From: Bacillus pumilus | GTDB taxonomy: Bacteria; Bacillota; Bacilli; Bacillales; Bacillaceae | Length of the DNA stretch: 64,000 bases | Direction: 5' to 3' | NCBI RefSeq assembly: GCF_024498355.1 | Contig: NZ_CP101833.1 | Coordinates: 2,337,001 to 2,401,000 of the forward strand | Shown here: one piece after another, positions 19,004 to 29,653 of the stretch | Layout of the letters: every line of letters begins with the position of its first letter | How positions within the stretch are numbered: the first letter of the stretch is position 1 | Translations under genes and position numbers: made by a program | The notes under the pieces: generated by a model | Seen by the model: the letters and a program-made list of their open reading frames with translations, nothing else | Told to the model about the DNA's origin: nothing | The model's database searches: none

Positions 19004-20269
19004 ATGAAACCTTTAGCTTATCGGATGCGCCCAAGCCATATTGGAGATATCATTGGGCAGGAGCATCTCGTTGGAGAAGGTCAAATTATTAGACGGATGG
19101 TCGAGGCGAAACATTTATCCTCGATGATTTTATACGGACCGCCGGGCATCGGCAAAACATCAATTGCGACTGCGATCGCCGGGAGTACAAGCATTGCTTT
19201 CCGGACATTGAATGCGGTCATTCATAACAAAAAAGATATGGAAGCTGTCGCCGCTGAAGCGAAAATGAGCGGGCAGGTGATTCTCATTTTAGACGAAGTC
19301 CACAGGCTGGATAAAGGAAAACAGGATTTCCTTCTTCCTTATTTAGAAAATGGCATGATTATTTTAATTGGCGCCACCACAGCCAACCCCTATCATGCGA
19401 TCAATCCTGCCATCCGAAGCCGGACACAAATATTTGAGCTGAAGCCGCTTGAAACAGAGCAAATCAAAACCGCGTTAACAAGGGCATTACAGGATGAACA
19501 TCGCGGGCTTGGCGGCTATTCGGTGACGGTCCATGATGAGGCAATGAATCACTTTGCTAGTGGATGCGGAGGAGATGTACGCTCTGCTTTAAACGCGTTA
19601 GAACTAGCGGTCTTATCGACAAAAGCAGATGACACTGGACACATCTTCATCACACTTGCCGCAGCAGAAGAATGTTTACAAAAAAAGAGCTTCTCGCATG
19701 ATAAAAACGGTGATGCTCATTATGATGTCCTGTCAGCTTTTCAAAAATCCATCAGAGGATCTGACGCAGATGCGGCGCTGCATTATCTTGCCAGACTGAT
19801 TGAAGCAGGAGACCTTGAAAGCATTTCAAGAAGATTACTCGTGATGGCTTACGAGGATATTGGCTTAGCCAGTCCACAGGCAGGCCCCCGCGTATTAAGT
19901 GCTGTCCAAACAGCAGAGAGGGTCGGCTTCCCCGAAGCCCGTATTCCGCTGGCCAATGCCGTCATCGAGCTCTGCCTCTCTCCAAAATCAAACTCGGCTT
20001 ATAAGGCGATTGATGCGGCGCTGCATGACATTCGTACAGGGAAAATCGGTGAAGTCCCTGTTCATTTAAAAGATGCTCACTATAAAGGGGCCACAGCACT
20101 CGGAAGAGGCGTCGATTATTTATATCCACACGATTATGACAACGGCTGGGTGAAGCAGCAATATTTACCTGACCCGCTTAAAAACAAGCAATATTATGAA
20201 CCGAAGCAAACAGGGAAATTTGAAGGTGCACTGAAGCAGGTCTATGAGAATTTAAAACGACAAAAATAA
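19004..20269 (+). CDS. rarA: Replication-associated recombination protein RarA (MgsA)
   Basis: 421 aa AAA+ ATPase related to clamp loaders. The Walker A GPPGIGKTSIATA (about residues 45-57), Walker B LILDEVHRLDKGKQD, sensor-1 region LIGATTANPYH and the C-terminal MgsA tetramerisation domain (RRLLVMAYEDIGLASPQAG; AHYKGATALGRGVDY) are visible. It acts at stalled replication forks. It is a lone plus-strand gene divergent from cymR and convergent with tcdA, with AGGAGAG 9 bases before the ATG. Confidence 0.96.
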   Translation: MKPLAYRMRPSHIGDIIGQEHLVGEGQIIRRMVEAKHLSSMILYGPPGIGKTSIATAIAGSTSIAFRTLNAVIHNKKDMEAVAAEAKMSGQVILILDEVHRLDKGKQDFLLPYLENGMIILIGATTANPYHAINPAIRSRTQIFELKPLETEQIKTALTRALQDEHRGLGGYSVTVHDEAMNHFASGCGGDVRSALNALELAVLSTKADDTGHIFITLAAAEECLQKKSFSHDKNGDAHYDVLSAFQKSIRGSDADAALHYLARLIEAGDLESISRRLLVMAYEDIGLASPQAGPRVLSAVQTAERVGFPEARIPLANAVIELCLSPKSNSAYKAIDAALHDIRTGKIGEVPVHLKDAHYKGATALGRGVDYLYPHDYDNGWVKQQYLPDPLKNKQYYEPKQTGKFEGALKQVYENLKRQK

Positions 20270-20304
20270 AACAGCCCCCTGCGTTTTAGCAGGCGGGCTG
20301 TTTA
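20268..20304. terminator. Bidirectional terminator between rarA and tcdA
   Basis: AAACAGCCC and GGGCTGTTT with inner CTGC/GCAG form a strong stem. T-runs on both strands serve the convergent genes. It overlaps both stop-codon regions. Confidence 0.85.
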
Positions 20305-21066
20305 TTTATCTTTCACACGTGTAATCGGAATATCTTTTAAAAGCTTCATAATGACATGACCACCCATGATCAGCCCGGCAACAGATGGGACAAATGCATT
20401 GGATGACGGCGGCATTTGCGCCTTACGAATCTTCGCTTCATCATTTCCAACTTCTTTTCTGACATCTTCACGTATGACAATTGGACTTTCATCAGAGAAA
20501 ATGACTTCAATCCCCTTACGAATGCCTTCCTTGCGCAGACGTGTTCTCACGACTTTTGCAATAGGGTCCGTATGTGTTTTTGATATATCATCAATTTTGA
20601 AGCGTGTCGGATCTGTTTTGTTTGCAGCACCCATACTCGAAATGATGTTCACATTGCGGTTTAAACATTCTTTCATTAAATGAATTTTATAGTGAATGGT
20701 ATCTGACGCATCAATGACATAATCAAGTGGATACTCAAAAAATTGCTCGTATGTTTCCTCTGTATAAAACATCTTTAAGGCAACAACTTCACATTCTGGG
20801 TTAATATCAGCGATTCTCGCCTGCATTAAGTCAACCTTTGGCTGACCAACCGTTGAAAGTAATGCCGGCAGCTGGCGATTCACATTTGTAATATCAATAT
20901 CATCTTTATCAACAAGAACAATACGGCCAACGCCTGAACGAGCGAGTGCCTCTACTGCAAATGAACCAACGCCGCCCACTCCAAGCACTGCAACTGTACT
21001 GTTTTTTAATATATCTAAGCCTTCCTTGCCAATGGCAAGCTCGTTTCTTGAAAACTGATGTAACAA
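20302..21066 (-). CDS. tcdA: tRNA threonylcarbamoyladenosine dehydratase TcdA (YrvM)
   Basis: 254 aa E1-like ThiF/MoeB-family ATPase. The Rossmann motif VLGVGGVGSFAVEALARSG binds ATP, followed by VDKDDIDITNVNRQ and DASDTI. The C-terminal segment MPPSSNAFVPSVAGLIMGG is typical of CsdL/TcdA. The enzyme cyclises t6A37 to ct6A in ANN-decoding tRNAs. The TTG at 21066 gives a length equal to B. subtilis YrvM, with GTGGAG 8 bases upstream; the GTG at 21075 lies inside the ribosome binding site. Confidence 0.92.
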   Translation of the reverse strand: MLHQFSRNELAIGKEGLDILKNSTVAVLGVGGVGSFAVEALARSGVGRIVLVDKDDIDITNVNRQLPALLSTVGQPKVDLMQARIADINPECEVVALKMFYTEETYEQFFEYPLDYVIDASDTIHYKIHLMKECLNRNVNIISSMGAANKTDPTRFKIDDISKTHTDPIAKVVRTRLRKEGIRKGIEVIFSDESPIVIREDVRKEVGNDEAKIRKAQMPPSSNAFVPSVAGLIMGGHVIMKLLKDIPITRVKDK

Positions 21067-21154
21067 GTGCCTCACTCCACCTTTATTTAAAATGAATCGA
21101 AAGAATCATATCATATTCAGACTTCTCCGTCATCCTTCTCAAAAAGAAAAAAAC

Positions 21155-21350
21155 ACAAAAAAGTCCCGATGACGCCGCCAGCTTTTCCTTCGTTTTGAAC
21201 CCCGCACCATGCAGGTGGGTGCTTTCTTCCTTTCTTTATAAGTCCTCTAATGAGGCATTTATGCAGAAAGGAAAGGCAAGCTCCCGTATGAAAAAATGTT
21301 CGGTCAAAACTAGGTAACCACCGTACGTATCAGGACTTTATTTATTGATT
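21155..21350 (-). ncRNA. bsrA: 6S-1 RNA (BsrA), regulator of RNA polymerase
   Basis: The minus-strand transcript has the 6S closing stem: AAAGTCCTGAT near 21339 pairs with ATCGGGACTTT near 21161. Between them is a long imperfect helix with the large central bulge (GTTTTGACCGAACATTT region), followed by a U-rich 3' end. It sits between aspS and tcdA, exactly where B. subtilis encodes 6S-1. 6S RNA mimics an open promoter and sequesters sigma-A RNA polymerase in stationary phase. A promoter points to a start near 21350, about 11 bases before the closing stem, consistent with the known 5' trimming of 6S-1. The ends are approximate. Confidence 0.9.
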
Positions 21351-21356
21351 GATGAA

Positions 21357-21385
21357 AGCATATCATAGGCATGCCCTTTTTTCAA
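21357..21385 (-). promoter_or_regulatory. Promoter of 6S-1 RNA
   Basis: TTGAAA (21385-21380) and TATGCT (21362-21357) with a 17-base spacer, about 7 bases before the inferred 5' end. It starts only 32 bases after the aspS stop. Confidence 0.75.
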
Positions 21386-21416
21386 GCGTTTACATCCCTG
21401 TAAACATGCGCCTATT

Positions 21417-23201
21417 TTACTGTTTTACTTTTGTTTTAATGGCTAAACTCAGCTCATCAAGCTGCGCTTCGCTTACATGGCCAGGAGCATCTGTGAGAAC
21501 GCAGCTGGCACTTGCGGTTTTCGGGAACGCGATCGTATCCCTTAGGTTAGATCGGCCTGCAAGCAGCATCACTAAGCGGTCAAGACCAAGCGCGATTCCG
21601 CCGTGCGGAGGAACACCATGCTCAAACGCATCCAGAAGGAAGCCGAACTGATCGTAAGCTTCTTCTTTCGAAAAGCCAAGTAAACCAAACATTTTTTCTT
21701 GAATGTCCTTTTCGAAAATACGAATAGAACCTCCGCCAAGCTCATAGCCATTGAGCACAAGATCGTAAGCCTGCGCCTTCATGTCTTCTGGGCTTGTTTC
21801 CATTAATTCAAGATCATCGCGAACTGGCATAGTGAAAGGATGATGGGCAGCATAGAAGCGGCCTTCTTCTTCATCTTTTTCAAGCAGCGGCCAATCGACA
21901 ACCCATAAGAAATTGAAGGCAGACTCATCAATGAGTTCAAGCTCTTTGCCAAGTTTTAGACGAAGTGCTCCAAGCGCATCATGGACAACAGATGTCTTAT
22001 CTGCAACAAAGAGTAAAAGGTCGCCTTCTTCCACTTGCAGCTGATCCTTTAATTCTGCTTGCTTTGCTTCATCAAAGAATTTAGCTATTGGTCCTTTTAA
22101 TTCTGTCCCTTCAGCCTTTAGCCAAGCAAGACCTTTTGCACCGTAGTTGGCTGCAAATGCACCAAGTGCATCGATGTCTTTTCTAGAGTAGTTGGCTGCA
22201 GCCCCTTTTACATTCATGGCTTTGACAGCTCCGCCATTTTTCACAGCTCCGCTAAAGACTTTGAAATCAGAGTCTTTTACGGTGTCTGAAATGTTGACAA
22301 GCTTCATCTCAAAACGTGTATCTGGTTTATCAGATCCATAAGAATTCATTGCTTCATCGTATGTCATACGTGGTAATGGCAATGTAAGCTCAACACCTTT
22401 GACATCTTTCATCACCTTTGACATCATCTCTTCAGCAAGCGTCATGATGTCCTCTTGACTCATAAAGGACATTTCAATATCGACTTGTGTGAATTCCGGC
22501 TGGCGGTCAGCACGCAAGTCTTCATCTCTAAAGCAGCGAGCAATTTGATAATAACGATCCATCCCTGAGACCATCAGCAATTGTTTAAATAATTGCGGAG
22601 ACTGAGGCAAGGCATAGAATTCTCCCTCGTGTACACGGCTTGGAACAAGATAGTCACGCGCACCCTCTGGCGTACTTTTTGTTAAAATCGGTGTTTCAAT
22701 ATCTAGAAAGCCGTTGTCATCTAAGAAATGGCGGAATGCTTTTGTTACTTCATGTCGCATTTTCATCGTTTCAAACATCGCAGGACGGCGAAGATCTAGG
22801 TAACGGTATTTTAAGCGCACATCTTCTGATACCTCGTCCGCTTGATCTGAAATCACAAAAGGAGGGGTCTTTGCTTCGTTTAAAACTGTGACCGTTTCGA
22901 CTTGAATTTCAATTTTACCAGTTTTTAAATTTGGATTGATTGTTGCTTCCTCTCTTGCGACAACCGTTCCTTTAATATCAAGAACATATTCATTACGAAT
23001 CGATTCTGCTGTCTCAAGCGCCTCTTTTGATAGGTCTGGATTGAAGACAGCTTGTACAATGCCTGTACGGTCACGCAGATCAATAAAGATTAATCCGCCA
23101 AGGTCACGTCGTTTTTGTACCCATCCTTTTAATACAACGGTTTGACCGATTTGGTCTTCTGTTACTTCTCCACAATAAAAAGTTCTACCAAACACAAACA
23201 T
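21417..23201 (-). CDS. aspS: Aspartyl-tRNA synthetase
   Basis: 594 aa class IIb synthetase. It has an N-terminal OB-fold anticodon domain ([23 protein letters not shown]), a catalytic core with motif 2 [18 protein letters not shown] and motif 3 [17 protein letters not shown], and the bacterial GAD insertion in between (about residues 290-420). [12 protein letters not shown] is conserved. It charges tRNA-Asp. It follows hisS by 12 bases and shares its T-box-controlled transcript. Confidence 0.98.
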   Translation of the reverse strand: MFVFGRTFYCGEVTEDQIGQTVVLKGWVQKRRDLGGLIFIDLRDRTGIVQAVFNPDLSKEALETAESIRNEYVLDIKGTVVAREEATINPNLKTGKIEIQVETVTVLNEAKTPPFVISDQADEVSEDVRLKYRYLDLRRPAMFETMKMRHEVTKAFRHFLDDNGFLDIETPILTKSTPEGARDYLVPSRVHEGEFYALPQSPQLFKQLLMVSGMDRYYQIARCFRDEDLRADRQPEFTQVDIEMSFMSQEDIMTLAEEMMSKVMKDVKGVELTLPLPRMTYDEAMNSYGSDKPDTRFEMKLVNISDTVKDSDFKVFSGAVKNGGAVKAMNVKGAAANYSRKDIDALGAFAANYGAKGLAWLKAEGTELKGPIAKFFDEAKQAELKDQLQVEEGDLLLFVADKTSVVHDALGALRLKLGKELELIDESAFNFLWVVDWPLLEKDEEEGRFYAAHHPFTMPVRDDLELMETSPEDMKAQAYDLVLNGYELGGGSIRIFEKDIQEKMFGLLGFSKEEAYDQFGFLLDAFEHGVPPHGGIALGLDRLVMLLAGRSNLRDTIAFPKTASASCVLTDAPGHVSEAQLDELSLAIKTKVKQ

Positions 23202-23213
23202 TCCACTCCTTCT

Positions 23214-24488
23214 TTACGCTTTCTGGTGGGCTTTCATCATTTGAATCAGCTCATCAAGCTTCACTTCAATTTGTTCACCCGTTGTCGTATCTTTCACATT
23301 CACAATTTGCTGCGCCAGTTCATCTTCACCAAGAACGGCAATAAACTTGGCTTTCAGGCGATCTGCCGATTTAAATTGTGCTTTAAGTTTCTTCCCTGTA
23401 TAATCCATTTCACTTGAAATGCCTTCTTTTCTCAGGCGGTTCAACAATGAAACAGCATAATCTTTTGCTTGATCTCCTAGTGCAGCAATGTATAGATCAA
23501 TGCCATCTTGTAACGGCAGCTCAATATTTTCTGCATCAATGGCGGATAGGAAACGCTCAATACTCATAGCAAAACCGATGCCTGGTGATTCAGGACCGCC
23601 AATTCCTTCAACAAGTCCATCATAACGGCCGCCGCCGGCTAATGTTGTAATGGCGCCAAAGCCTTCAGCATTACTCATGATCTCAAATGCCGTGTGATTG
23701 TAGTAATCAAGACCGCGCACTAAGTTTGGATCGACGACATAGTCAATGCCTACATCTGTTAAGTATTGTTTGACTTTTTCAAAATAAGTCCGTGATTCTT
23801 CATTTAAGTAATCCTGAATGGATGGAGCCGTTTCCATCAGCTCATGGTCACGATCCTTTTTACAATCAAGAATACGTAATGGATTTTGATGTAAACGAAT
23901 TTGGCAGTCATGACAGAATTCATCAATTCTTGGCTCAAAGTGCTCGACAAGTGCTTTGCGGTAATCTGCTCGGCTCTCTTTGTCACCAAGGCTGTTAATG
24001 ACGAGCTTTAAGTTAGAAAGACCTGCTTTCTCATAAACACTCATCGCAAGTGAAATGACTTCTGCATCAATGGCTGGATCCTTTGAACCGATCGCTTCAA
24101 TTCCAAATTGATAAAATTGACGATATCTTCCCGTTTGTGGACGCTCATAGCGGAACATTGGTCCAATGTAATACAGCTTTGTTGGCTGCGCCGGCTGTGC
24201 AAATAGTTTATTTTCAACATAAGAACGTACTGTTGAAGCCGTTCCCTCTGGGCGAAGTGTGATGCTGCGTCCTTTTTTGTCTTCAAATGTGTACATCTCT
24301 TTTTGAACGATATCGGTTGATTCGCCTACTCCTCGTGCAAACAGCTCCGTATGCTCAAAAATCGGTGTGCGAATTTCTTTGTATTGAAAGGCTGCACATG
24401 TATCTCTCGCTATTTGTTCAACATACTGCCAGCGTTCTGACTCTCCAGGTAAAATATCCTGTGTGCCTCTTGGAATATTAAAACTCAT
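23214..24488 (-). CDS. hisS: Histidyl-tRNA synthetase
   Basis: 424 aa class IIa synthetase. Motif 2 is in [21 protein letters not shown]. The histidine-specific motif [14 protein letters not shown] lies near residue 258. Motif 3 is [12 protein letters not shown], and a C-terminal anticodon-binding domain follows. The ATG at 24488 is chosen because TAGGAGG lies 7 bases upstream and the protein then starts [11 protein letters not shown] as in relatives. First gene of hisS-aspS behind a His-type T-box. Confidence 0.97.
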   Translation of the reverse strand: MSFNIPRGTQDILPGESERWQYVEQIARDTCAAFQYKEIRTPIFEHTELFARGVGESTDIVQKEMYTFEDKKGRSITLRPEGTASTVRSYVENKLFAQPAQPTKLYYIGPMFRYERPQTGRYRQFYQFGIEAIGSKDPAIDAEVISLAMSVYEKAGLSNLKLVINSLGDKESRADYRKALVEHFEPRIDEFCHDCQIRLHQNPLRILDCKKDRDHELMETAPSIQDYLNEESRTYFEKVKQYLTDVGIDYVVDPNLVRGLDYYNHTAFEIMSNAEGFGAITTLAGGGRYDGLVEGIGGPESPGIGFAMSIERFLSAIDAENIELPLQDGIDLYIAALGDQAKDYAVSLLNRLRKEGISSEMDYTGKKLKAQFKSADRLKAKFIAVLGEDELAQQIVNVKDTTTGEQIEVKLDELIQMMKAHQKA

Positions 24489-24532
24489 TTTTCGTCCTCC
24501 TACGACCATCATTCATTTTTTATGTGGACATA

Positions 24533-24828
24533 TAAAAAACCCCCGCCTCTACTATGTGTATAGTAGGGACGAGAGTTATACCCGTGGTGCCACCCTAGTT
24601 GGAACATGAACTAGCCATGTTCCCGCTCAAATCCTTAACGCAGATTCACGTTCTCCGCCTAATGACTCATTTTTAGAGTGTTCAGCAGGAAACCTACAGA
24701 GTGTTCTTTCGTGATAAATGCCATGCGGATTCGCTTTCAGCCTAAGGCGATTCCTCTCTGCTCACGCAATTTACCCTACTATTCTCTATCATCAGTTCCA
24801 CATTTTAAATTTTCAAGTGTGTTGATTT
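24533..24828 (-). promoter_or_regulatory. T-box riboswitch leader of hisS-aspS
   Basis: The minus strand has AGGGTGGCACCACGGG (T-box sequence). It is followed by a terminator stem built from TCGTCCCTACTAT and ATAGTAGAGGCGGGGG with a T-run. In stem I, CAGAG pairs with CTCTG, and the adjacent specifier triplet reads CAC (24703-24701), a His codon. Uncharged tRNA-His should therefore turn on hisS-aspS. This fills the 371-base gap between hisS and yrzK. Confidence 0.93.
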
Positions 24829-24833
24829 ATATT

Positions 24834-24863
24834 ATAATAAGGTCGGTGCTGCCACTCTGTCAA
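24834..24863 (-). promoter_or_regulatory. Sigma-A promoter of hisS-aspS
   Basis: TTGACA (24863-24858) and TATTAT (24839-24834), 18-base spacer, with an expected start near 24827 at the 5' end of the T-box leader. The -35 overlaps the last codons of yrzK. Confidence 0.75.
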
Positions 24864-25030
24864 CCCTTGCCTTGCCTCTTTTTCTTTTCCAGCTCTTCTT
24901 TTGACGTACATCCATATTCAGATGCCGTTTCTTCAAGGAAGCCTGGTTGATCCATTTCGTCGTGCTGCCAGCGATCAATATCACGATGTCCATTATATTG
25001 CACTCGTCCTAATTTTCTGCTTAATCTCAT
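24860..25030 (-). CDS. yrzK: Small hydrophilic protein YrzK
   Basis: 56 aa, highly charged, starting MRLSRKLGRVQYNGHRDIDR and ending in a Lys-rich tail (EELEKKKRQGKG). A protein of this kind lies between hisS and yrvJ in B. subtilis. No domain is recognised and its function is unknown. The ATG at 25030 has AAAGGA 9 bases upstream; an earlier in-frame start at 25051 would place the ribosome binding site inside the gene. Confidence 0.78.
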   Translation of the reverse strand: MRLSRKLGRVQYNGHRDIDRWQHDEMDQPGFLEETASEYGCTSKEELEKKKRQGKG

Positions 25031-25167
25031 GTTTGTACATCCTTTTATCACATTTTTATCTAGTATAAACAGATTGATTCATTTTTATTAGGGAAACTGC
25101 AAGGAATTCATCCATTACATAACGAATTAACATTCATCGGTTTTACAAGGGAGGGGAAAACACCGTT

Positions 25168-26748
25168 TTGAATCTGAAAAAACACAATCAAATGATGATG
25201 CTACTCACTTGTTTTGTTCTCATTGCCAGTACTTGGCCTATGACACATGTTACTGCTCAAACAGATCAAGCTGTGGTCGCAACAGATGAAATCAATGTGC
25301 GAACGGGTCCTGGTTTAAGTTATGGGATCGCAGCTGTTGTGAAACGCGGGGAAAGCTATCCAATTCTTACTCAACAAGGGGAATGGGTGCAGATCGGGCT
25401 GTCGAACGGACAAAAAGGCTGGGTCGTCTCATGGCTGATCACCACATCATCTGACAAGCAAAAGACCGCTAAGCCAAAGACACAAGGTCAAAGCGCTGAA
25501 GGAAGCAGTACGATCACATCGACAGCCTCCGATCTTCGCATCCGGACAGGCCCTGGGACTTCCTATCAAGTCATTGGGACTTTTCCGCAAGGCGCTTCTG
25601 CTAAAAGATTAGAGACAAGCGGCGAATGGACAAAAATTTCGTATAAACAGGCGAAAGGCTGGGTCCACTCTGATTATATTTCCGGCAGGCAAAAAGCCGC
25701 TCAATCAAGCTCAGGCGAGGCCTCTCGTTCTAAACAGACAGGCACAGTCGGCGTATCCAGCTTGAACGTTCGACAATCGGCAGCACCGAATGCACAGGTG
25801 GTGGCTTCACTTGCCCGCAACACACAAATCACCATTTTAAGAGAGCAAAATGGCTGGTATGAAATCGAGGCCAAAGGGGCAAAAGGCTGGGTTGCCAGCT
25901 ATTACATTGTCACAAGCCAAGGAGCAAGTTCGGCGCGTGAAAAGAGTTCGTCCTCTTCGGCTACTCAGCAGAAAGCGTATATTGTCTATGATGGCACCAA
26001 CATTAGAAAAAGCGCTTCAACCTCTGCTGCAATTGCAGAAAGAGCAGCAAAAGGAGCGGCTTATCAAATTGTTCGAACGCAAGGTGACTGGTATGAAGTG
26101 ACACTATCAAACGGCGGAACAGGATATGTAGCGAGCTGGGTCGTTCAAACGAAGAAAAATAGCGGCGAAGCGCCAAGACCTCAGCAGGATTCATCGTCTG
26201 GAACTGGGTCGTTAAAAGGAAAAACAATTGTTATTGATCCTGGTCATGGCGGAAAAGACAGCGGCACGATTGGCGCAGATGGTGCATTCGAAAAAAATAT
26301 CACCATCAAAACCGCCAATTTACTGGCAGGCAAACTAAGGTCTTCTGGTGCAAATGTCTATTTAACAAGAAGTGATGATACCTTTATCAGCCTTCAATCG
26401 AGGGTGGCGACATCTCATTACCGCAATGCAGATGCTTTCATTAGTCTTCATTATGATAGTTTTATGGATCCAAGTGTCAGAGGAAGTACAGCGTATTATT
26501 ATCAAGCATCGAAGGATCAAAATCTGGCGACAAGCGTTCATACTGAAGTCGCAAAGCGCTCACAAATCCCGGATAAGGGTGTGAAATTCGGAGATTATTT
26601 TGTATTAAGAGAAAATAAACGCCCTTCCCTTTTATATGAACTCGGCTATTTAAGCAATCCTCAGGAGGAAGCGATCATTTATAGCGCTTCCTACCAAGAA
26701 CGAGTCACAGAAGGGATGACAGAAGGGTTAAAACAATATTTCCGTTAG
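25168..26748 (+). CDS. yrvJ: Secreted N-acetylmuramoyl-L-alanine amidase with four SH3b domains (YrvJ)
   Basis: 526 aa exported cell-wall hydrolase. A signal peptide ends near residue 30 (THVTAQ). Four bacterial SH3 domains follow at about residues 34-90, 110-165, 190-245 and 270-325, each with an N-R-x-G/S-x motif (INVRTGPG, LRIRTGPG, LNVRQSAA, TNIRKSAS). They are joined by Ser-rich linkers. The C-terminal amidase_3 domain (about 353-526) shows VIDPGHGGKDSG, RSDDTFISLQSR and FISLHYDS, with zinc ligands His and Glu. It cleaves the MurNAc-L-Ala bond. TTG start. Confidence 0.94.
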   Translation: MNLKKHNQMMMLLTCFVLIASTWPMTHVTAQTDQAVVATDEINVRTGPGLSYGIAAVVKRGESYPILTQQGEWVQIGLSNGQKGWVVSWLITTSSDKQKTAKPKTQGQSAEGSSTITSTASDLRIRTGPGTSYQVIGTFPQGASAKRLETSGEWTKISYKQAKGWVHSDYISGRQKAAQSSSGEASRSKQTGTVGVSSLNVRQSAAPNAQVVASLARNTQITILREQNGWYEIEAKGAKGWVASYYIVTSQGASSAREKSSSSSATQQKAYIVYDGTNIRKSASTSAAIAERAAKGAAYQIVRTQGDWYEVTLSNGGTGYVASWVVQTKKNSGEAPRPQQDSSSGTGSLKGKTIVIDPGHGGKDSGTIGADGAFEKNITIKTANLLAGKLRSSGANVYLTRSDDTFISLQSRVATSHYRNADAFISLHYDSFMDPSVRGSTAYYYQASKDQNLATSVHTEVAKRSQIPDKGVKFGDYFVLRENKRPSLLYELGYLSNPQEEAIIYSASYQERVTEGMTEGLKQYFR

Positions 26749-26749
26749 C

Positions 26750-26776
26750 AAAAGGAGGCCTCTGCGCCTCTTTTTT
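26750..26776 (+). terminator. Terminator of yrvJ
   Basis: AGGAGGC, a 6-base loop and GCCTC, followed by six T, directly after the yrvJ stop. Confidence 0.8.
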
Positions 26777-26785
26777 ATGCCGAAA

Positions 26786-26830
26786 GAAAAAGACTCTAAA
26801 CAAACTCACGCATGAGTTTATCTACAGTCT
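26786..26830 (-). terminator. Terminator after dtd
   Basis: The minus strand reads AGACT, AAACTCA, loop TGCG, TGAGTTT and AGTCT, then TTTTTC. It ends the relA-dtd transcript before the convergent yrvJ. Confidence 0.7.
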
Positions 26831-26839
26831 AGGGCAAGT

Positions 26840-27283
26840 CTATTCTTTGCTATCCATCCAGATGGTGACAGGCCCTGAATTGGTCAATGACACGTCCATC
26901 ATCGCCCCAAAACGGCCAGTTTCTACACGGATGCCTTTTTCTCTAAGGGTTGCATTGAAACATTCGTAAAGTGAGTTTGCCACGTCCGGCTTGGCGGCTT
27001 TCATAAAATTCGGCCGTCTGCCCTTTCTCGTATCACCATAAAGGGTAAATTGAGACACAGACAGGACGCTTCCTTTTACATCCAATAATGAACGATTCAT
27101 TTTCCCGTTTTCATCTTCAAAAATACGTAAATGTGCAAGCTTTTCAGCTAAGTACAGCACATCTTCTTCTGTATCTTCATGTGTGACACCAACGAGCACC
27201 ATGTATCCTTCATTGATGGCACCTGTGATCTCATCTTCTACCTTCACAGATGCATTTGTCACACGCTGCACAACAAGCCTCAT
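26840..27283 (-). CDS. dtd: D-aminoacyl-tRNA deacylase Dtd
   Basis: 147 aa, full family length. The two signature motifs are present: [17 protein letters not shown] (about residue 77) and [13 protein letters not shown] (the cross-subunit Gly-cisPro-type motif is replaced by the usual NSGPVT form). It removes D-amino acids, and Gly from tRNA-Ala, from mischarged tRNA. It lies 18 bases after relA, and the two are cotranscribed in many Firmicutes. Confidence 0.96.
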   Translation of the reverse strand: MRLVVQRVTNASVKVEDEITGAINEGYMVLVGVTHEDTEEDVLYLAEKLAHLRIFEDENGKMNRSLLDVKGSVLSVSQFTLYGDTRKGRRPNFMKAAKPDVANSLYECFNATLREKGIRVETGRFGAMMDVSLTNSGPVTIWMDSKE

Positions 27284-27301
27284 AGACGATATACTTCCTT
27301 T

Positions 27302-29512
27302 CTAATTCATAAATCGGCGAACAGAGTAAATGTCTTTGATTTGTTTGATACGTTCCACTACTTTATGCAAATGATTGATATTTTGGATAAAGATCGCCAT
27401 ATGGATCGTCGCCACTTTGTTACGATCAGACTTTCCAGAAACAGAGGAAATGTTTGTTTTCGTCTCATTGACTGCTTGAAGCACCTCATTGAGTAAGCCG
27501 CGCCTGTCATAGCCTAATATCTCGATTTCCACATTGTATTCTTTACGGTTTCGAGCAGGCTGTTCATGCTCCCACTCTACCGGAATTAACCGTTCCTGTG
27601 CTTCCCCTGTCTTCACGTTCGGACAGTCCTCCCGGTGAACAGATACACCTCGGCCTTTTGTTATAAAACCAACAATGCTATCACCCGGAACAGGATTACA
27701 GCACTTCGATAAACGAACAAGCAGGTTATCAATCCCTTTGACCCTTACGCCGGCTTCACGTTTTTTCCCGTGATACGGCTTTGATTCCACCGTCACTTCT
27801 TGGACCGTTTTCTCTTGTTCTTCCTGATCTCTTTGTTTTCTTTCTTTTTCTGTTAAACGATTCGCTACCTGGAGTGCAGTAATTCCGTTATATCCAACGG
27901 CCGCATACATGTCCTCTTCGTTTGAAAAATTAAATTTATCGGCTACTTTTTGCAGGTTTTCAGCTGTGAGAATCTCTTTGACATCAAACTCAAGGTTTTT
28001 GATTTCTTTTTCAATGAGTTCTCGGCCTTTTTCGACATTTTCTTCACGGCGCTGTTTTTTGAAAAACTGTCTGATCTTGTGCTTCGCTTGGGAGGTTTGG
28101 GCAAGTTTAACCCAATCCTGACTTGGTCCATAGCTATGCTTTGATGTCAGAATTTCAATAATGTCACCTGTTTTCAGTTTATGATCAAGCGTGACCATCT
28201 TGCCATTGACCTTGGCGCCGATCGTTTTATTCCCAATTTCCGAGTGAATCCGGTAAGAGAAGTCAATTGGAACTGAACCAGACGGCAGTTCAATCACGTC
28301 TCCTTTCGGTGTAAAGACAAACACCATATCAGAAAAGAGATCGATCTTTAACGATTCCATAAATTCTTCTGCATCTGTGGATTCATTTTGGAACTCAAGA
28401 ATTTCTCTAAACCAAGACAGCTTCTTTTGGAATACGGCTTCTTCCGTTGATTCTGCTGACGCTTTTCCTTCTTTGTATGCCCAGTGTGCCGCAATCCCGT
28501 ATTCTGCAATTTCATGCATTTCAAATGTACGGATCTGGACTTCAAGCGGATCACCTTTTGGACCAATCACGGTTGTATGAAGGGATTGGTACATGTTCGG
28601 CTTTGGCATCGCAATATAGTCCTTAAATCTCCCTGGCATCGGCTTCCAGCATGTATGAATAATACCGAGAACTGCATAGCAGTCTTTGATACTGTCGACC
28701 AAAATACGAACTGCCAGCAAATCATAAATTTCATTAAACTGCTTATTTTGCATGACCATTTTGCGATAGATGCTATAGATATGTTTTGGTCTACCGGAAA
28801 ATTCAGCCTTGATGTTGACCTCAGACACGCGGTCTTTTACTTCATTGACAACCTCGTCCAAGTATTCCTCACGTTCAGCTCTTTTGCGCTTCATGAGATT
28901 CACAATCCGGTAATATTGCTGCGGATTTAAATAGCGGAGTGCTGTATCTTCAAGCTCCCACTTAATCTTTGAAATCCCTAATCTGTGCGCAAGCGGTGCA
29001 AAGATTTCAAGTGTTTCATTTGAAATTCTTCGCTGCTTTTCTTGTGGAAGGTGTTTGAGCGTTCTCATATTGTGAAGACGGTCTGCCAGCTTAATTAAGA
29101 TCACGCGAATATCCTGTGCCATTGCAACAAACATTTTCCGGTGGTTTTCGGCCTGCTGTTCTTCTTGTGATTTATATTTAATCTTCCCGAGCTTTGTCAC
29201 ACCATCAACAAGCATCGCCACTTCTTCGTTAAAGTACTCTTGTAAATCCTGTAATGTCACATCTGTATCCTCGACGACATCGTGCAGGAAGCCGCCCGCA
29301 ATGGTCGATGGGTCCATTTCAAGGTCCACAAGAATTCCCGCCACTTGAATTGGATGGATAATATAGGGCTCACCAGATTTCCGGTATTGCTCCTTATGTG
29401 CATTCTCAGCATATTCATATGCTCGCTCTATAAATTGAATATGTTCAGCGGACAGGTATTCTCTTGCCTTGTCAATGACCTGCTGCGCCGTTAAAACTTG
29501 TTCGTTCGCCAT
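27302..29512 (-). CDS. relA: Bifunctional (p)ppGpp synthetase/hydrolase Rel
   Basis: 736 aa long RSH protein. An N-terminal HD hydrolase domain carries [13 protein letters not shown] (about residue 73). The synthetase domain includes [20 protein letters not shown] (about 300). A TGS domain ([14 protein letters not shown]), a zinc-finger/helical region ([18 protein letters not shown]) and a C-terminal ACT domain ([20 protein letters not shown]) follow. It makes and degrades the stringent alarmone. It has its own promoter downstream of the apt terminator. Confidence 0.98.
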   Translation of the reverse strand: MANEQVLTAQQVIDKAREYLSAEHIQFIERAYEYAENAHKEQYRKSGEPYIIHPIQVAGILVDLEMDPSTIAGGFLHDVVEDTDVTLQDLQEYFNEEVAMLVDGVTKLGKIKYKSQEEQQAENHRKMFVAMAQDIRVILIKLADRLHNMRTLKHLPQEKQRRISNETLEIFAPLAHRLGISKIKWELEDTALRYLNPQQYYRIVNLMKRKRAEREEYLDEVVNEVKDRVSEVNIKAEFSGRPKHIYSIYRKMVMQNKQFNEIYDLLAVRILVDSIKDCYAVLGIIHTCWKPMPGRFKDYIAMPKPNMYQSLHTTVIGPKGDPLEVQIRTFEMHEIAEYGIAAHWAYKEGKASAESTEEAVFQKKLSWFREILEFQNESTDAEEFMESLKIDLFSDMVFVFTPKGDVIELPSGSVPIDFSYRIHSEIGNKTIGAKVNGKMVTLDHKLKTGDIIEILTSKHSYGPSQDWVKLAQTSQAKHKIRQFFKKQRREENVEKGRELIEKEIKNLEFDVKEILTAENLQKVADKFNFSNEEDMYAAVGYNGITALQVANRLTEKERKQRDQEEQEKTVQEVTVESKPYHGKKREAGVRVKGIDNLLVRLSKCCNPVPGDSIVGFITKGRGVSVHREDCPNVKTGEAQERLIPVEWEHEQPARNRKEYNVEIEILGYDRRGLLNEVLQAVNETKTNISSVSGKSDRNKVATIHMAIFIQNINHLHKVVERIKQIKDIYSVRRFMN

Positions 29513-29549
29513 GGAATCACCTTTTTAAATGAAAACTGTATTGTAGTTT

Positions 29550-29578
29550 ATTATCAAGAAAAAATCGATAGATGTAAA
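29550..29578 (-). promoter_or_regulatory. Sigma-A promoter of relA-dtd
   Basis: TTTACA (29578-29573) and GATAAT (29555-29550), 17-base spacer, start expected about 30 bases upstream of relA. Confidence 0.72.
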
Positions 29579-29610
29579 GAGAAGAAGTCCGCTAAAAGGT
29601 TTTTGATAGG

Positions 29611-29641
29611 AAAAAAGCACCCTTCTTACTGAGTGCTTTTT
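29611..29641 (-). terminator. Terminator after apt
   Basis: The minus strand reads AAAAAGCACTC, a short loop and GGGTGCTTTTTTCC, between apt and the relA promoter. Confidence 0.75.
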
Positions 29642-29653
29642 CGTAAAACTCCA

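Noticed and set aside
24678..24950. 90-aa open frame on the plus strand
   Set aside because: It is antisense to the hisS T-box leader and yrzK; both are well supported.
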